Assembly (NCBI RefSeq): GCF_020911865.1
Contig: NZ_CP087131.1
Coordinates: forward strand, 1,860,001-1,924,000
DNA length: 64,000 nt
Direction: 5' to 3'
Source: Chryseobacterium sp. C-71
GTDB taxonomy: Bacteria > Bacteroidota > Bacteroidia > Flavobacteriales > Weeksellaceae
Part shown: positions 34,981-43,479 of the stretch, one piece after another
How positions within the stretch are numbered: position 1 is the first letter of the stretch
How the letters are laid out: every line of letters begins with the position of its first letter
Position numbers and translations under genes: made by a program
The notes under the pieces: generated by a model
The model's database searches: none
What the model was told of the DNA's origin: nothing
What the model saw: only the letters and a program-made list of their open reading frames with translations

Positions 34981-35640
34981 ATGAATTTAATCGACCTTTT
35001 AACAGGAAACACAGGAAATCAGGTAGCTGAACAAGCTGAAAACAAATTTGGAATCAGCAAAAATCAGATTATTGCTCTATTGGCGGTAGCAACCCCACTT
35101 GTTATTTCTTACCTTAGAAATAAATCTCAGGATGCGAAAGAAGCGGAAGCTTTAAACAACGCATTAGATAAAGATCATGATGGAAGCATTTTAGATGATA
35201 CGTCACAACTTGACAACAGACAAGACGAAGGCGGATCAATTCTTTCTCACGTTTTCGGAAATCAAAAAAACAATGTAGAAAACCAATTATCTCAGAATAC
35301 AGGAATTTCTATTGACAAAATCGGACCTATTTTGGCAATGCTTGCACCTGTAATCATGGGCTACATTGGTAAAGAAAAACAACAGAACAATGTGGGAGCA
35401 GGTGGTCTTGGTGATCTTTTAGGTGGAATTTTGGGAGGTGCTCAAAATCAGGCTCAGCAACAGCAATCTAGTCCTTTGAACGATATTCTTGGAAGTGTTT
35501 TAGGCGGCGGACAATCACAATCTTCAGGAAATCCTTTGAATGATATTTTAGGAAGTGTACTTGGGGGCGGTGGACAACAGCAAAAACAGCAACAAGGTGG
35601 ATTGGGAGATCTACTTGGAGGACTTTTCGGAGGAAAGTAA
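34981..35640 (+). CDS. DUF937 domain-containing protein
   Basis: 219-residue protein of the DUF937 type. It has two related halves: an N-terminal helical segment FGISKNQIIALLAVATPLVISYL (residues about 23-46) and a second, TGISIDKIGPILAMLAPVIMGYI (about 101-123), each ending in charged stretches. The C-terminal 75 residues are Gly/Gln-rich with the repeated unit P-L-N-D-I-L-G-S-V-L-G-G-G occurring twice plus truncated G-L-G-D-L-L-G-G copies. There is no signal peptide. Function unknown. Own promoter upstream and two-way terminator downstream. Confidence 0.85.
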   Translation: MNLIDLLTGNTGNQVAEQAENKFGISKNQIIALLAVATPLVISYLRNKSQDAKEAEALNNALDKDHDGSILDDTSQLDNRQDEGGSILSHVFGNQKNNVENQLSQNTGISIDKIGPILAMLAPVIMGYIGKEKQQNNVGAGGLGDLLGGILGGAQNQAQQQQSSPLNDILGSVLGGGQSQSSGNPLNDILGSVLGGGGQQQKQQQGGLGDLLGGLFGGK

Positions 35641-35655
35641 ACTTATTTTAAACAT

Positions 35656-35692
35656 AAAAAAATGACCGGAGAATAATCTTCGGTCATTTTTA
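35656..35692. terminator. Two-way terminator between the DUF937 and THX genes
   Basis: AATGACCGGAGA pairs with TCTTCGGTCATT (one G-T wobble) around ATAA, flanked by an A run on the left and T5 on the right; it can serve both convergent genes. Confidence 0.85.
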
Positions 35693-35695
35693 TTT

Positions 35696-35815
35696 TTAGT
35701 CTTTTGACTTTTCAGCAGCTGCTGGGTAAGCTTTTGAAGCTTTTCTCGGTCTTTTCTTTCCGTAGCTTCCCAAGATGATTTTCCCTTTTCTTGATTTTCT
35801 GTCTCCTTTTCCCAT
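35696..35815 (-). CDS. 30S ribosomal protein THX
   Basis: 39-residue, strongly basic peptide translated from ATG 35815 to TAA. It begins M-G-K-G-D-R-K-S-R-K-G-K-I and continues with G-S-Y-G-K-K-R-P-R-K, the conserved pattern of the small Thx-type 30S protein found in Thermus and Bacteroidota, which binds near the head of the small subunit. The codon pattern and the terminator immediately beyond the stop support a real gene. It is short enough to be missed by common length cut-offs. Confidence 0.88.
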   Translation of the reverse strand: MGKGDRKSRKGKIILGSYGKKRPRKASKAYPAAAEKSKD

Positions 35816-35903
35816 AATATTATAATTTATTATTCTTCACAAGTTACACATTAACAATAAGAAGTCAAAAGATTTTGTAGTTAAATATTTCATATTAAAT
35901 AAG

Positions 35904-37298
35904 TTAAACTTTCACATTCTTCCATTTTCCTTTTTTAAATAAGATAAAAGCAACGACCGTGATGAATGTTTCTGCCACCGGAATTGAAATAAAAACTCCT
36001 TTCGGACCCATTTCAAAATATTTTGACAACACGTAAGCCAAAGGAATCTGAAACATCCAAAATCCGAAGAAATTGAGCCAAGTCGGTGTCCAAGTATCCC
36101 CTGCTCCGTTGAAAGCATTGATAGTGACCATTCCTATTCCGTAAAAAACAAAACCGAGGCTCATTATGTGTAGCGCATTTTTAGCATAATTTTTTATTTC
36201 AATCTGCTCAGTGAAAAAACCAACAAGGAAATCGCCAAGAATTAAAAACAGCAAACTCACCAAAAGCATGAAAATCACATTATACTTTACGGTCTTCATG
36301 ACAGACTGTTCTGCACGGATCATTTCACCGGCACCCATATTTTGTCCGACTAAAGTTGAAGCCGCATTACTTAATCCCCAAGCTGGAAGCATAAAGAACA
36401 TCATTAACCGAAGTGCTGTCTGATAACCTGCGGAAGCGTCTTCCCCACCGGTCGTTGCGACCAATTTTGCAAGAAAAATCCAGCTGCATGAGGCGATAAC
36501 AAACTGGAATATTCCCGGCATGGCAATTTTTACGATGGATATGATCAATTTAAAATCAGGTTTAAAATAAATTGTTTTGATTCTCACCAAAGAATCAGCA
36601 ATAAAAATATGATACAACTGATAAAGAACGCCTGTACTTCTTCCGATAGTTGTTGCAACCGCAGCTCCAGTTAAACCCATTGCAGGAATCGGACCTAAGC
36701 CTCTTATCAAAATCGGACAAAGAATAATGTTGGCAATATTGGCAATCCATAAACTTTTCATAGCGATGGCAGCATTTCCTGCACCTCTGAAAATTCCGTT
36801 GATTAAAAATAACAACATAATAATCACACTGCTTCCCATCATAATTCTCGTAAAATCTTTTCCGTAAGGTGCTGCATCGGGTTTTGAACCCATCAAAATC
36901 AAGATTTCTTCTGCATACATCACTCCCAATATACTCAAAACAGAAGTTACAACAAACGAAACCGAAATCACCTGAGCCGCACTTCTGGAAGCCTGTTCAG
37001 GGTTTTTCTCACCGATTCTTCTTGCCACAACTGCGGTTGCAGCCATACTCATTCCGATAGCAATAGAGTAAATAATAGTCAACACAGACTCTGTAAGACC
37101 AACAGTTTGTATTGCAAAGCCACTTTCTTTGAGGTGACCTACAAAATAAAGATCAACCAGAGCAAAGACAGATTCCATGGCCATTTCCAGCATCATCGGA
37201 ATCGCTAAAAGAAGAACAGCACTTCTGATACTGATTTTGGTATAATCGGTTTCTTCTTCGCTAAATGCTTTCTTCAGAAAATTTAAATATTTTTTCAT
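35904..37298 (-). CDS. MATE-family multidrug/Na+ efflux transporter
   Basis: 464-residue inner-membrane protein with about 12 hydrophobic helices arranged as two related halves, the MATE (MatE) organisation; the second half begins near residue 245 (IISIVKIAMPGIFQFV). Features such as A-I-G-M-S-M-A-A-T-A-V-V-A-R-R-I-G-E and G-A-G-D-T-W-T-P-T are typical of NorM-like members. It probably exports cationic compounds in exchange for Na+ or H+, but the substrate cannot be given. It stands alone on the minus strand and ends 88 bp before the THX start. Confidence 0.92.
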   Translation of the reverse strand: MKKYLNFLKKAFSEEETDYTKISIRSAVLLLAIPMMLEMAMESVFALVDLYFVGHLKESGFAIQTVGLTESVLTIIYSIAIGMSMAATAVVARRIGEKNPEQASRSAAQVISVSFVVTSVLSILGVMYAEEILILMGSKPDAAPYGKDFTRIMMGSSVIIMLLFLINGIFRGAGNAAIAMKSLWIANIANIILCPILIRGLGPIPAMGLTGAAVATTIGRSTGVLYQLYHIFIADSLVRIKTIYFKPDFKLIISIVKIAMPGIFQFVIASCSWIFLAKLVATTGGEDASAGYQTALRLMMFFMLPAWGLSNAASTLVGQNMGAGEMIRAEQSVMKTVKYNVIFMLLVSLLFLILGDFLVGFFTEQIEIKNYAKNALHIMSLGFVFYGIGMVTINAFNGAGDTWTPTWLNFFGFWMFQIPLAYVLSKYFEMGPKGVFISIPVAETFITVVAFILFKKGKWKNVKV

Positions 37299-37393
37299 CT
37301 TAAAATTAATCGCTTTAAAAATACGATTTCAATAAATTTAATTTCAAATAAAATAATTTAAATAATTAATTATCGTAAAACAATAAATATTTA

Positions 37394-37401
37394 TATATTT
37401 G
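37394..37401 (+). promoter_or_regulatory. -7 box for the DUF2975/XRE pair
   Basis: TATATTTG matches TAnnTTTG and lies 21 nt before the DUF2975 start codon. Confidence 0.6.
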
Positions 37402-37422
37402 CAATAATAAAATATTAAAACA

Positions 37423-38019
37423 ATGAAAATTATCGGGAAAAACTCAATCTCTCAATACATCAGCTATTTCCTTTTTGTGTTGTTTACCATTCTGACAGTT
37501 CAATTTATTTACGAACAAATTGGCTATGCCACATCTTATTATAATTTTAAAACCAATCATTCGATGCTATCAGATTTTTACATCATCGGAAATGATGTTG
37601 GCTGGGCAAAAAACCACTACACCAAGAAGTTTGATGATTTGATGAAGTTCAAATTTTATGTTCCCTTTACTACTCAGAATTTGATAACAGGTATTTTTAG
37701 TCTCACTACCTACATCAGCAATACTGTGAGAGGCATTTTTATGATTGTTTTTTTTTACAGCAGTTATCATATTTTCAAAGAAATCAGCAACGAAAAAGTA
37801 TTTAATTTAAAAGCCATTCTCTGGCTGAAAAGGTTTGGCTGGCTCAATATTCTTTATACAGTTGCAATGATTGTTATAAGCATTTTCCGCATCAACGATT
37901 TTGGCAGTACAGCATTTTCTGCCATCCCTTTTTTATTCTTCGGAGCTCTCATTTTATTCATTGTAGAATTCTTTAAAAAAGGTTACAACTTACAATCAGA
38001 AAACGATTTAACAATATAA
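37423..38019 (+). CDS. DUF2975 family membrane protein
   Basis: 198-residue inner-membrane protein with four predicted hydrophobic helices (starting about residues 12, 95, 140 and 165). Its family assignment rests on size, the four-helix pattern and the following small XRE regulator, the arrangement usual for DUF2975 proteins. The N-terminal loop after the first helix is about 65 residues and likely outside the cytoplasm. Only 3 bp separate it from the regulator. Function unknown; it may be a sensor or partner of the regulator. Confidence 0.82.
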   Translation: MKIIGKNSISQYISYFLFVLFTILTVQFIYEQIGYATSYYNFKTNHSMLSDFYIIGNDVGWAKNHYTKKFDDLMKFKFYVPFTTQNLITGIFSLTTYISNTVRGIFMIVFFYSSYHIFKEISNEKVFNLKAILWLKRFGWLNILYTVAMIVISIFRINDFGSTAFSAIPFLFFGALILFIVEFFKKGYNLQSENDLTI

Positions 38020-38022
38020 ACC

Positions 38023-38229
38023 ATGCCAATCATAATCAACGTAGACGTCATGTTGGCGAAAAGAAAAATGCAGTCTCAGGAACTTGCAGAGAAAATAGGA
38101 ATTACACAGGCCAATCTTTCTATTTTAAAAACAGGGAAGGCAAAGGCTTTGAAATTATCAACATTAGAGGCAATATGTAAAATTCTCGATTGTCAACCCG
38201 GCGATCTTTTGGAATACGTAAAAGATTAA
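38023..38229 (+). CDS. XRE-family helix-turn-helix regulator (YozG-like)
   Basis: 68-residue DNA-binding protein made almost wholly of one Cro/C1-type HTH domain: R-K-M-Q-S-Q-E-L-A-E-K-I-G-I-T-Q-A-N-L-S forms helices 2-3, and L-S-T-L-E-A-I-C-K-I-L-D-C-Q-P-G-D-L-L is the typical end of YozG-like regulators. It is coupled to the DUF2975 gene 3 bp upstream, suggesting that it controls its own operon. No operator could be identified. Confidence 0.9.
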   Translation: MPIIINVDVMLAKRKMQSQELAEKIGITQANLSILKTGKAKALKLSTLEAICKILDCQPGDLLEYVKD

Positions 38230-38342
38230 AACTCTTCAACAGTTTACTTTTAAATTCAATTGATAAAACTACAAGTATCTTAAAACGTGTACAATTACAC
38301 TTTCAAAAACATCACTCACTCCCTTCAAATAAATCTTCAATT

Positions 38343-40523
38343 ATGAAAAAATATTTAATTTTAGTCTTATTAATATTAGGTTTAAATTCTTTTGCACAGC
38401 AGAAAATTGAAAATCTTAATTTTGAAAATTTTGAAAACGATCTACCTTCTCAATGGGCAACATTTGGAGGCAGCACTGCAAAAATATCAGCAGATGCAAA
38501 AGAAAAACAAGAAGGAAAAACTTCGGTTTTATTTGATGCAAAAGAAAATTCAGGATTTAAAGCATTAATGTACACACTTCCCGAAAATTATGCAGGAAAA
38601 AAAATTACACTCTCCGGTTATATCAAAACAGAAAATATTTCTGACGGTTTTGCTGGTCTTTGGCTAAGAATAGATCCTGAGATTGCTTTTGACAACATGG
38701 AAAAAGTAAATTTAAAAGGAACAAATGACTGGAAAAAATATGAAGTAACGGTTGATATGTCTCCGGAAAATACCAAGAAGATAGTTTTTGGCGCTTTACT
38801 TTCTGGTATAGGAAAAATGTGGGTTGACAATCTAAAAATCACGATTGACGGAAAAGATATTAGAGATGCTAAAATTTTCGAGAAAAAATTAACCAAAATT
38901 GATCTTGACAAAGAATTTGATCTTGGCTCGAAAATCTCAAATATAAATCTTGATAACGAAAATGTAGATTATCTTACAAAACTAGGGCTCATTTGGGGTT
39001 ATCTTAAATACTATCATCCAAGTGTCGCAGAAGGAAATCACAATTGGGATTATGAGCTTTTCAGAATATACGAAAAGACAAAAAGCGTTTCATCTAATCA
39101 AAGGGACGAAATTATCCTTCAATGGATCAAAAATTTAGGCAAATACCAAATTGCAAAAAATTCTGAACCGAAAAATGTGAAATTTAAACCCGATTTAGAC
39201 TGGATTACTAATTCGGGGTTTTCAAAAGAACTTTCTGAAGAACTTTTAAAATTAAAAGAAGCGAAAAGACCACAAGCAAACTATTATGTAGATTTTTTCA
39301 GGCAAGTAGGGAATCCTGATTTTAAAAATGAAAATCCTTATCAAAAGATGAATTATCCTGATGAAGGTTTCCGCCTGCTTTCACTTTATAGATATTGGAA
39401 TATGATTCAGTATTATTTTCCGTACAAAAATCTCATTGAAGAAGATTGGAAAAATGTTTTAAAGGAATTTGTTCCCAAATTTATCAATGCAAAAGACGAA
39501 ACAGAATACACTCTTGCCTCATTAGAAATTATTGCGAGAATTCATGATACTCATGCCGGAGTTTGGGGAAATAATAAAGTGCTTACAAAATATTTTGGAG
39601 AAAGATACAGCCCTATTAAACTAACTTTTGCAGAAAATAAAGCTGTCGTAAATGATTTCTATAATGAGAATTTTGCCAAAGAAGCCGGAATTCAGAAAGG
39701 TGATGTGATTACAGAAATCAATGGAGAAACTGTAGAAAATATTATCAAAAACAGGTTAAAATATACGCCTGCTTCAAATTATCCGACTCAATTAAGAAAC
39801 ATTTCTTACAATCTTTTAAACAGTAACTCTGAGACCATTAACATTAAATTTTCAAGAAATGGAAAAACAGAAGAAAAAACTATTAAAACCTACACCGGTC
39901 CCGAGCTAAAATACACGAAAGAGAAAAAAGAATTTTTCAACATGCTCGACAATAATGTTGCCTATTTTTATATGGGAAGTGTAAAAGCCGAGGAACTTCC
40001 TGCTGTCTTTGAAAAAATAAAAGACACAAAGGGTTTGGTGATTGATTTTAGAAGCTATCCATCAGATTTTGTTACCGTAAAAATGGGGAAACTTTTAAAA
40101 CCTGAGACAACAGAATTTGTTAAGTTTTCAAATACAAACAATACTCAACCGGGGCTTTTTACTTTTACACCAAGTTTGAAAATTCCAGGATCCGGTAAAA
40201 ATTCTTACCAAGGAAAAATTGCCATACTCATCAATGAAACTACTCAAAGTAGTGCAGAATACCATACGATGGCATTCAGAACGGCTCCAAGTTCAAAAGT
40301 TTTTGGTTCACAGACAGCAGGAGCAGACGGCAACGTTTCAGACTTCGTTCTGCCTGGAAATATTTCGACAATGATTAGTGGAATCGGAGTTTACTATCCA
40401 GACGGAAAAGAAACCCAAAGAATAGGAATTATTCCTGATGTAGAAGTAAAACCTACCATAGACGGAATCAAAAACAACAAAGACGAAGTTTTGGAAAAAG
40501 CAATCAATTGGATTAATAATTAA
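38343..40523 (+). CDS. S41-family (C-terminal-processing) serine peptidase
   Basis: 726-residue exported peptidase; I start at ATG 38343, which gives a clear signal peptide (MKKYLILVLLILGLNSFAQ). Residues about 20-175 look like a carbohydrate-binding-like beta-sandwich, then an S41 N-terminal helical region, a PDZ-like segment near residues 430-510 (G-I-Q-K-G-D-V-I-T-E-I-N-G), and the protease domain with nucleophile region T-T-Q-S-S-A-E-Y near residue 636. No T9SS domain, so it is likely periplasmic or outer-membrane linked. It sits alone between the XRE gene and the ankyrin gene. Confidence 0.87.
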   Translation: MKKYLILVLLILGLNSFAQQKIENLNFENFENDLPSQWATFGGSTAKISADAKEKQEGKTSVLFDAKENSGFKALMYTLPENYAGKKITLSGYIKTENISDGFAGLWLRIDPEIAFDNMEKVNLKGTNDWKKYEVTVDMSPENTKKIVFGALLSGIGKMWVDNLKITIDGKDIRDAKIFEKKLTKIDLDKEFDLGSKISNINLDNENVDYLTKLGLIWGYLKYYHPSVAEGNHNWDYELFRIYEKTKSVSSNQRDEIILQWIKNLGKYQIAKNSEPKNVKFKPDLDWITNSGFSKELSEELLKLKEAKRPQANYYVDFFRQVGNPDFKNENPYQKMNYPDEGFRLLSLYRYWNMIQYYFPYKNLIEEDWKNVLKEFVPKFINAKDETEYTLASLEIIARIHDTHAGVWGNNKVLTKYFGERYSPIKLTFAENKAVVNDFYNENFAKEAGIQKGDVITEINGETVENIIKNRLKYTPASNYPTQLRNISYNLLNSNSETINIKFSRNGKTEEKTIKTYTGPELKYTKEKKEFFNMLDNNVAYFYMGSVKAEELPAVFEKIKDTKGLVIDFRSYPSDFVTVKMGKLLKPETTEFVKFSNTNNTQPGLFTFTPSLKIPGSGKNSYQGKIAILINETTQSSAEYHTMAFRTAPSSKVFGSQTAGADGNVSDFVLPGNISTMISGIGVYYPDGKETQRIGIIPDVEVKPTIDGIKNNKDEVLEKAINWINN

Positions 40524-40542
40524 ATGTATCAAAAAAAATATT

Positions 40543-40550
40543 TAGATTTG
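40543..40550 (+). promoter_or_regulatory. -7 box for the ankyrin-repeat gene
   Basis: TAGATTTG matches TAnnTTTG, 25 nt before the start codon. Confidence 0.5.
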
Positions 40551-40575
40551 TATATTCATTAGAAAAATAAATTTT

Positions 40576-41010
40576 ATGAAAAAGATTATTATCACAACTT
40601 TGATTTTCAGCATATCTATGCTTGCAAACACATTATTTGCACAGCAGGTTTCTAGAATACAAAGACAAGCCATACAGTCAGATAATATAGAGAAATTTAC
40701 TGCAGTTTTTCCAAAAGCTGACTTTGATAAGTGTCTGAATGTAAAAGATCAATCATACACAATGCTTTCTTATAGTATTCTGAATAACAAGAAAGCAATT
40801 TCTAATTTCTTGTTAAACAACAAAGCTGATGTAAACAAAGCTTGCAACGGAATAACTCCACTGATGAATGCGGCAATGCACGGAAATGCAGATATGGCAA
40901 AAATGCTATTGAAAAAAGGAGCTAGCAAATCTGCTAAAAATTCTAACGGAGAAACAGCTAAGGATATTGCTAAAAAAAACAATCATCCAGAACTTGCAAA
41001 GATTTTGTAA
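40576..41010 (+). CDS. Exported ankyrin-repeat protein
   Basis: 144-residue protein with a signal peptide (MKKIIITTLIFSISMLANTLFAQ). The mature part carries ankyrin repeats: one degenerate (YTMLSYSILNNKKAISNFLLNNKADVN), one good (G-I-T-P-L-M-N-A-A-M-H-G-N-A-D-M-A-K-M-L-L-K-K-G-A) and part of a third (NGETAKDIAKKNNHPELAKIL). It probably binds a protein in the periplasm; the partner is unknown. It has its own promoter box and a strong terminator directly after it, so it is transcribed alone. Confidence 0.85.
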   Translation: MKKIIITTLIFSISMLANTLFAQQVSRIQRQAIQSDNIEKFTAVFPKADFDKCLNVKDQSYTMLSYSILNNKKAISNFLLNNKADVNKACNGITPLMNAAMHGNADMAKMLLKKGASKSAKNSNGETAKDIAKKNNHPELAKIL

Positions 41011-41032
41011 TATAGTACGAATTATATAATTT

Positions 41033-41059
41033 AAAACTTCCTTCGGGGAGTTTTTTTTG
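41033..41059 (+). terminator. UUCG-loop terminator after the ankyrin gene
   Basis: AAAACTTCC and GGGAGTTTT pair (one wobble) around the stable TTCG tetraloop, followed by T8. It is almost the same sequence as the terminator at 43363-43388. Confidence 0.88.
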
Positions 41060-41173
41060 TTTATAAACCTTATAAAAATATCTATCACCTAAAAATCTTA
41101 CGCATTTAAGAATTAAAAAACAATACTAACTATTATTTTTTTGATAAATAAGAAAATCTTTTATTATCATTTT

Positions 41174-41199
41174 AGTAAATAAATATTTATTTATTTACT
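41174..41199. promoter_or_regulatory. 26-bp AT palindrome upstream of the beta-helix gene
   Basis: AGTAAATAAATA and TATTTATTTACT form perfect 12-bp arms around TT. It lies 67 bp before the start codon at 41267 in a 256-bp gene-free stretch and could be an operator; this is inference. Confidence 0.5.
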
Positions 41200-41266
41200 G
41201 TACGTATGTATGAAATATTCAAAAAAATATTTAATTTCGCTGACGATTAAAAAAAAATATAACCTT

Positions 41267-42511
41267 ATGAAAATTAATTATGTTTTATATGCATTGATAT
41301 GCATATTGAGTTTTGGAAAAATGAAAGCTGCAGATCTCTACGTACGTGATTTGGGAGCCGGAGGAGCTTATTCCACAATATCTGAAGCAATAACTGCAGC
41401 TAATGACGGTGATCGTATCATCATCAGACCTAAAACAGGAAATGTTCCTTATTTAGAGAATCTTACGATTAATAAATCACTTACTTTTGCTTCTGAAATC
41501 AATTTTAGTAAATATTATGTTCAAGGAAACATTTCTATTGTTCCTGCGGTGAATAGAGTTGTTACAATAAACAACATGTATGCTTTTCAAAGTTCAATTT
41601 CTACCTCAATCGTAACTTTATCTGGTGGAAGGGCTACTGTAAATATAATTAATTGTACTGTAGATCAAAGCATTGATTTAGACAACTCTAAAAATGTAAC
41701 AGCTAATGTATTCCAAAGTAGTTGTAAAAGTTTATACTTTATTCATGGTAAAATTATATCAAATACTTTAGAAAATCTTAAGTTAAGTGATGATACAGCA
41801 CCTTTAGCTTCATCCGATATTCAAATAATTGCTAATTCCATGTATCTTAATGGCGTTTCCTTTAACTCAATGGAAATTTTTACTAACTCTTATCCATTGA
41901 AAATATATAATAACGATTGTACTGTTTACGCAGTAGCTCCCTCAATATCACCTACTTCAATTCAACCTGTTCTTAAAATATCTGCAATTAAAACAGGATC
42001 TGCGAATCTGATTCAGAATAATCGTTTTATATCTAGTAATACTAATCCGAGTTATATAAATGAAACAATAGATATCAATGCAGTAACTTCTGGTATTATA
42101 AATATAGCTAACAATATTATTGTTAATCCAACTGGAGGTTCTTTTGATTACAAAATCTATGCATCTTCTCAACCAACTGTTATTGTAAACAACAATTTAT
42201 TTACCGGACCATATGTTGCAAGTGGTGTTGATGTTGCAAATGCAAATATCAGTAGTGGTATTTACACAATGAATTTAAATACGGGAGTTTCTGGAGGAGC
42301 TATTGTAAATGCAGGATTATCTGATGAAGAGTATCAAGATTTAGATCTCACAAGAAATGATATAGGTCCTTTGGGTGGCTCTAACTCATGGGTAAATTTT
42401 TGGCCAAGTAACCCTGGAAATAAACCTAGAGTGACATTCCTAAACACACCAAGAAGAGTTTACTTAGGTACCACTACAATTCAAGCAGAAGCAACAGGAG
42501 TATCTAAATAA
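41267..42511 (+). CDS. Exported parallel beta-helix-like protein
   Basis: 414 residues when started at ATG 41267, which gives a signal peptide (MKINYVLYALICILSFGKMKAA). The mature part begins with D-L-Y-V-R-D-L-G-A-G-G-A-Y-S-T-I-S-E-A-I-T-A-A-N-D-G-D, the usual entry to right-handed beta-helix (pectate-lyase-like) domains, and is rich in Asn and Thr with repeated N-N-x-F/I-I turns. It has no T9SS domain of its own and ends in a short Ig-like strand. It lies 7 bp before the next secreted protein, and together they likely form one unit. Confidence 0.78.
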   Translation: MKINYVLYALICILSFGKMKAADLYVRDLGAGGAYSTISEAITAANDGDRIIIRPKTGNVPYLENLTINKSLTFASEINFSKYYVQGNISIVPAVNRVVTINNMYAFQSSISTSIVTLSGGRATVNIINCTVDQSIDLDNSKNVTANVFQSSCKSLYFIHGKIISNTLENLKLSDDTAPLASSDIQIIANSMYLNGVSFNSMEIFTNSYPLKIYNNDCTVYAVAPSISPTSIQPVLKISAIKTGSANLIQNNRFISSNTNPSYINETIDINAVTSGIINIANNIIVNPTGGSFDYKIYASSQPTVIVNNNLFTGPYVASGVDVANANISSGIYTMNLNTGVSGGAIVNAGLSDEEYQDLDLTRNDIGPLGGSNSWVNFWPSNPGNKPRVTFLNTPRRVYLGTTTIQAEATGVSK

Positions 42512-42518
42512 TAAAAAT

Positions 42519-43307
42519 ATGAAAACAATGAACAAAAAAATATTTATAGCTGTTCTTTCATTATTTGTATTTTTATTTCAGGCACAAGTAAAAGTAAATA
42601 ATGCAGAATATTTTTGGGATACAGATCCGGGAGAAGGAAGTGCAAATCCACTAACAGCTTTGGACGGTAGTTTTGATAATGCTATTGAAAATATTTTACA
42701 AAATAACATTACAATTCCAGCATCTGCAGGGTTCCATGTTCTTAATGTAAGAGTAAAAGATAACCTAGGTGTTTGGGGACCCGTTTTTAAAAATGTAATT
42801 CATACTGGAACTCCTTCTATCACAGGAGCGGTAAATCTTACAAATGCAGAATATTTTTGGGATGCAGATCCTGGAGAAGGAAATGCAACTGTTTTAACAG
42901 CAGTAGATGGTAGCTTTGATAACGCTGTTGAAAATATTTTACAAAATAACATCCCAATTGCACAACCGATGGGTTTTCATATCTTTAATGTAAGAGTAAA
43001 AGATAATCAGGGAGTTTGGGGGCCGGCTTTCAAAAATGTTGTTTATATTGAAAGTACTATTTTAGGAACAAATGAAGTTAAATTAACAAAAAATATAGTT
43101 TGCTATCCAAATCCTGCAGATGATATCATAAAATTCAATGCAACCGGTAAAATGAATATTTATTCTTCCGAAGGAAAATTAGTAATTTCTAAAGATAATG
43201 TAGACGGAAGCAAAGGAGTAAATATATCATCATTGCTTAAAGGAAATTATATTCTGACGTTAGAAAATAAAGATGGGAAATTCTCTTCTAAATTTATCAA
43301 GAAATAA
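42519..43307 (+). CDS. T9SS-secreted protein with two NAEYFWD repeats
   Basis: 262-residue secreted protein: signal peptide (residues about 1-22, ending L-F-Q-A-Q), two repeats of about 83 residues each beginning N-A-E-Y-F-W-D-x-D-P-G-E-G and ending V-W-G-P-x-F-K-N-V (residues about 28-93 and 111-175), and a type A T9SS sorting domain with C-Y-P-N-P-A and a terminal K-F-I-K-K. The repeats are over 60% identical by eye. Function is unknown; I recall the repeat at the ends of large Chryseobacterium surface proteins. Co-transcribed with the beta-helix gene. Confidence 0.85.
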   Translation: MKTMNKKIFIAVLSLFVFLFQAQVKVNNAEYFWDTDPGEGSANPLTALDGSFDNAIENILQNNITIPASAGFHVLNVRVKDNLGVWGPVFKNVIHTGTPSITGAVNLTNAEYFWDADPGEGNATVLTAVDGSFDNAVENILQNNIPIAQPMGFHIFNVRVKDNQGVWGPAFKNVVYIESTILGTNEVKLTKNIVCYPNPADDIIKFNATGKMNIYSSEGKLVISKDNVDGSKGVNISSLLKGNYILTLENKDGKFSSKFIKK

Positions 43308-43362
43308 TTTCACTTAAATAAAAATAGAAATAACTCTCTAAAAATTCCATTAAATATATTTT

Positions 43363-43388
43363 AAAACTTCCTTCGGGAAGTTTTTTTG
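43363..43388 (+). terminator. UUCG-loop terminator after the secreted pair
   Basis: AAAACTTCC pairs perfectly with GGAAGTTTT around the TTCG loop region and is followed by T7. The aspS -33 box overlaps its T run. Confidence 0.88.
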
Positions 43389-43418
43389 TTTTTTAAACCT
43401 TCAAAAATCTTATCTTTG
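43385..43418 (+). promoter_or_regulatory. aspS promoter
   Basis: TTTG at 43385-43388 and TATCTTTG at 43411-43418 are 22 bp apart, within the 17-23 bp expected for Bacteroidota -33/-7 promoters. Leader of about 55 nt. Confidence 0.7.
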
Positions 43419-43479
43419 CAAACGGAAAATAAAGACTCTAAATATTGAGTCTTCAACCTTGAACTTTAAACGAATAATT

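Noticed and set aside
41267..43307. A single gene broken by a frameshift
   Set aside because: The second gene has its own ATG and complete signal peptide just after the first gene's stop, so two separate secreted proteins are more likely.
43363..43418. Riboswitch or T-box leader upstream of aspS
   Set aside because: The leader is only about 55 nt and the hairpin ends the previous gene; no T-box motif was seen.
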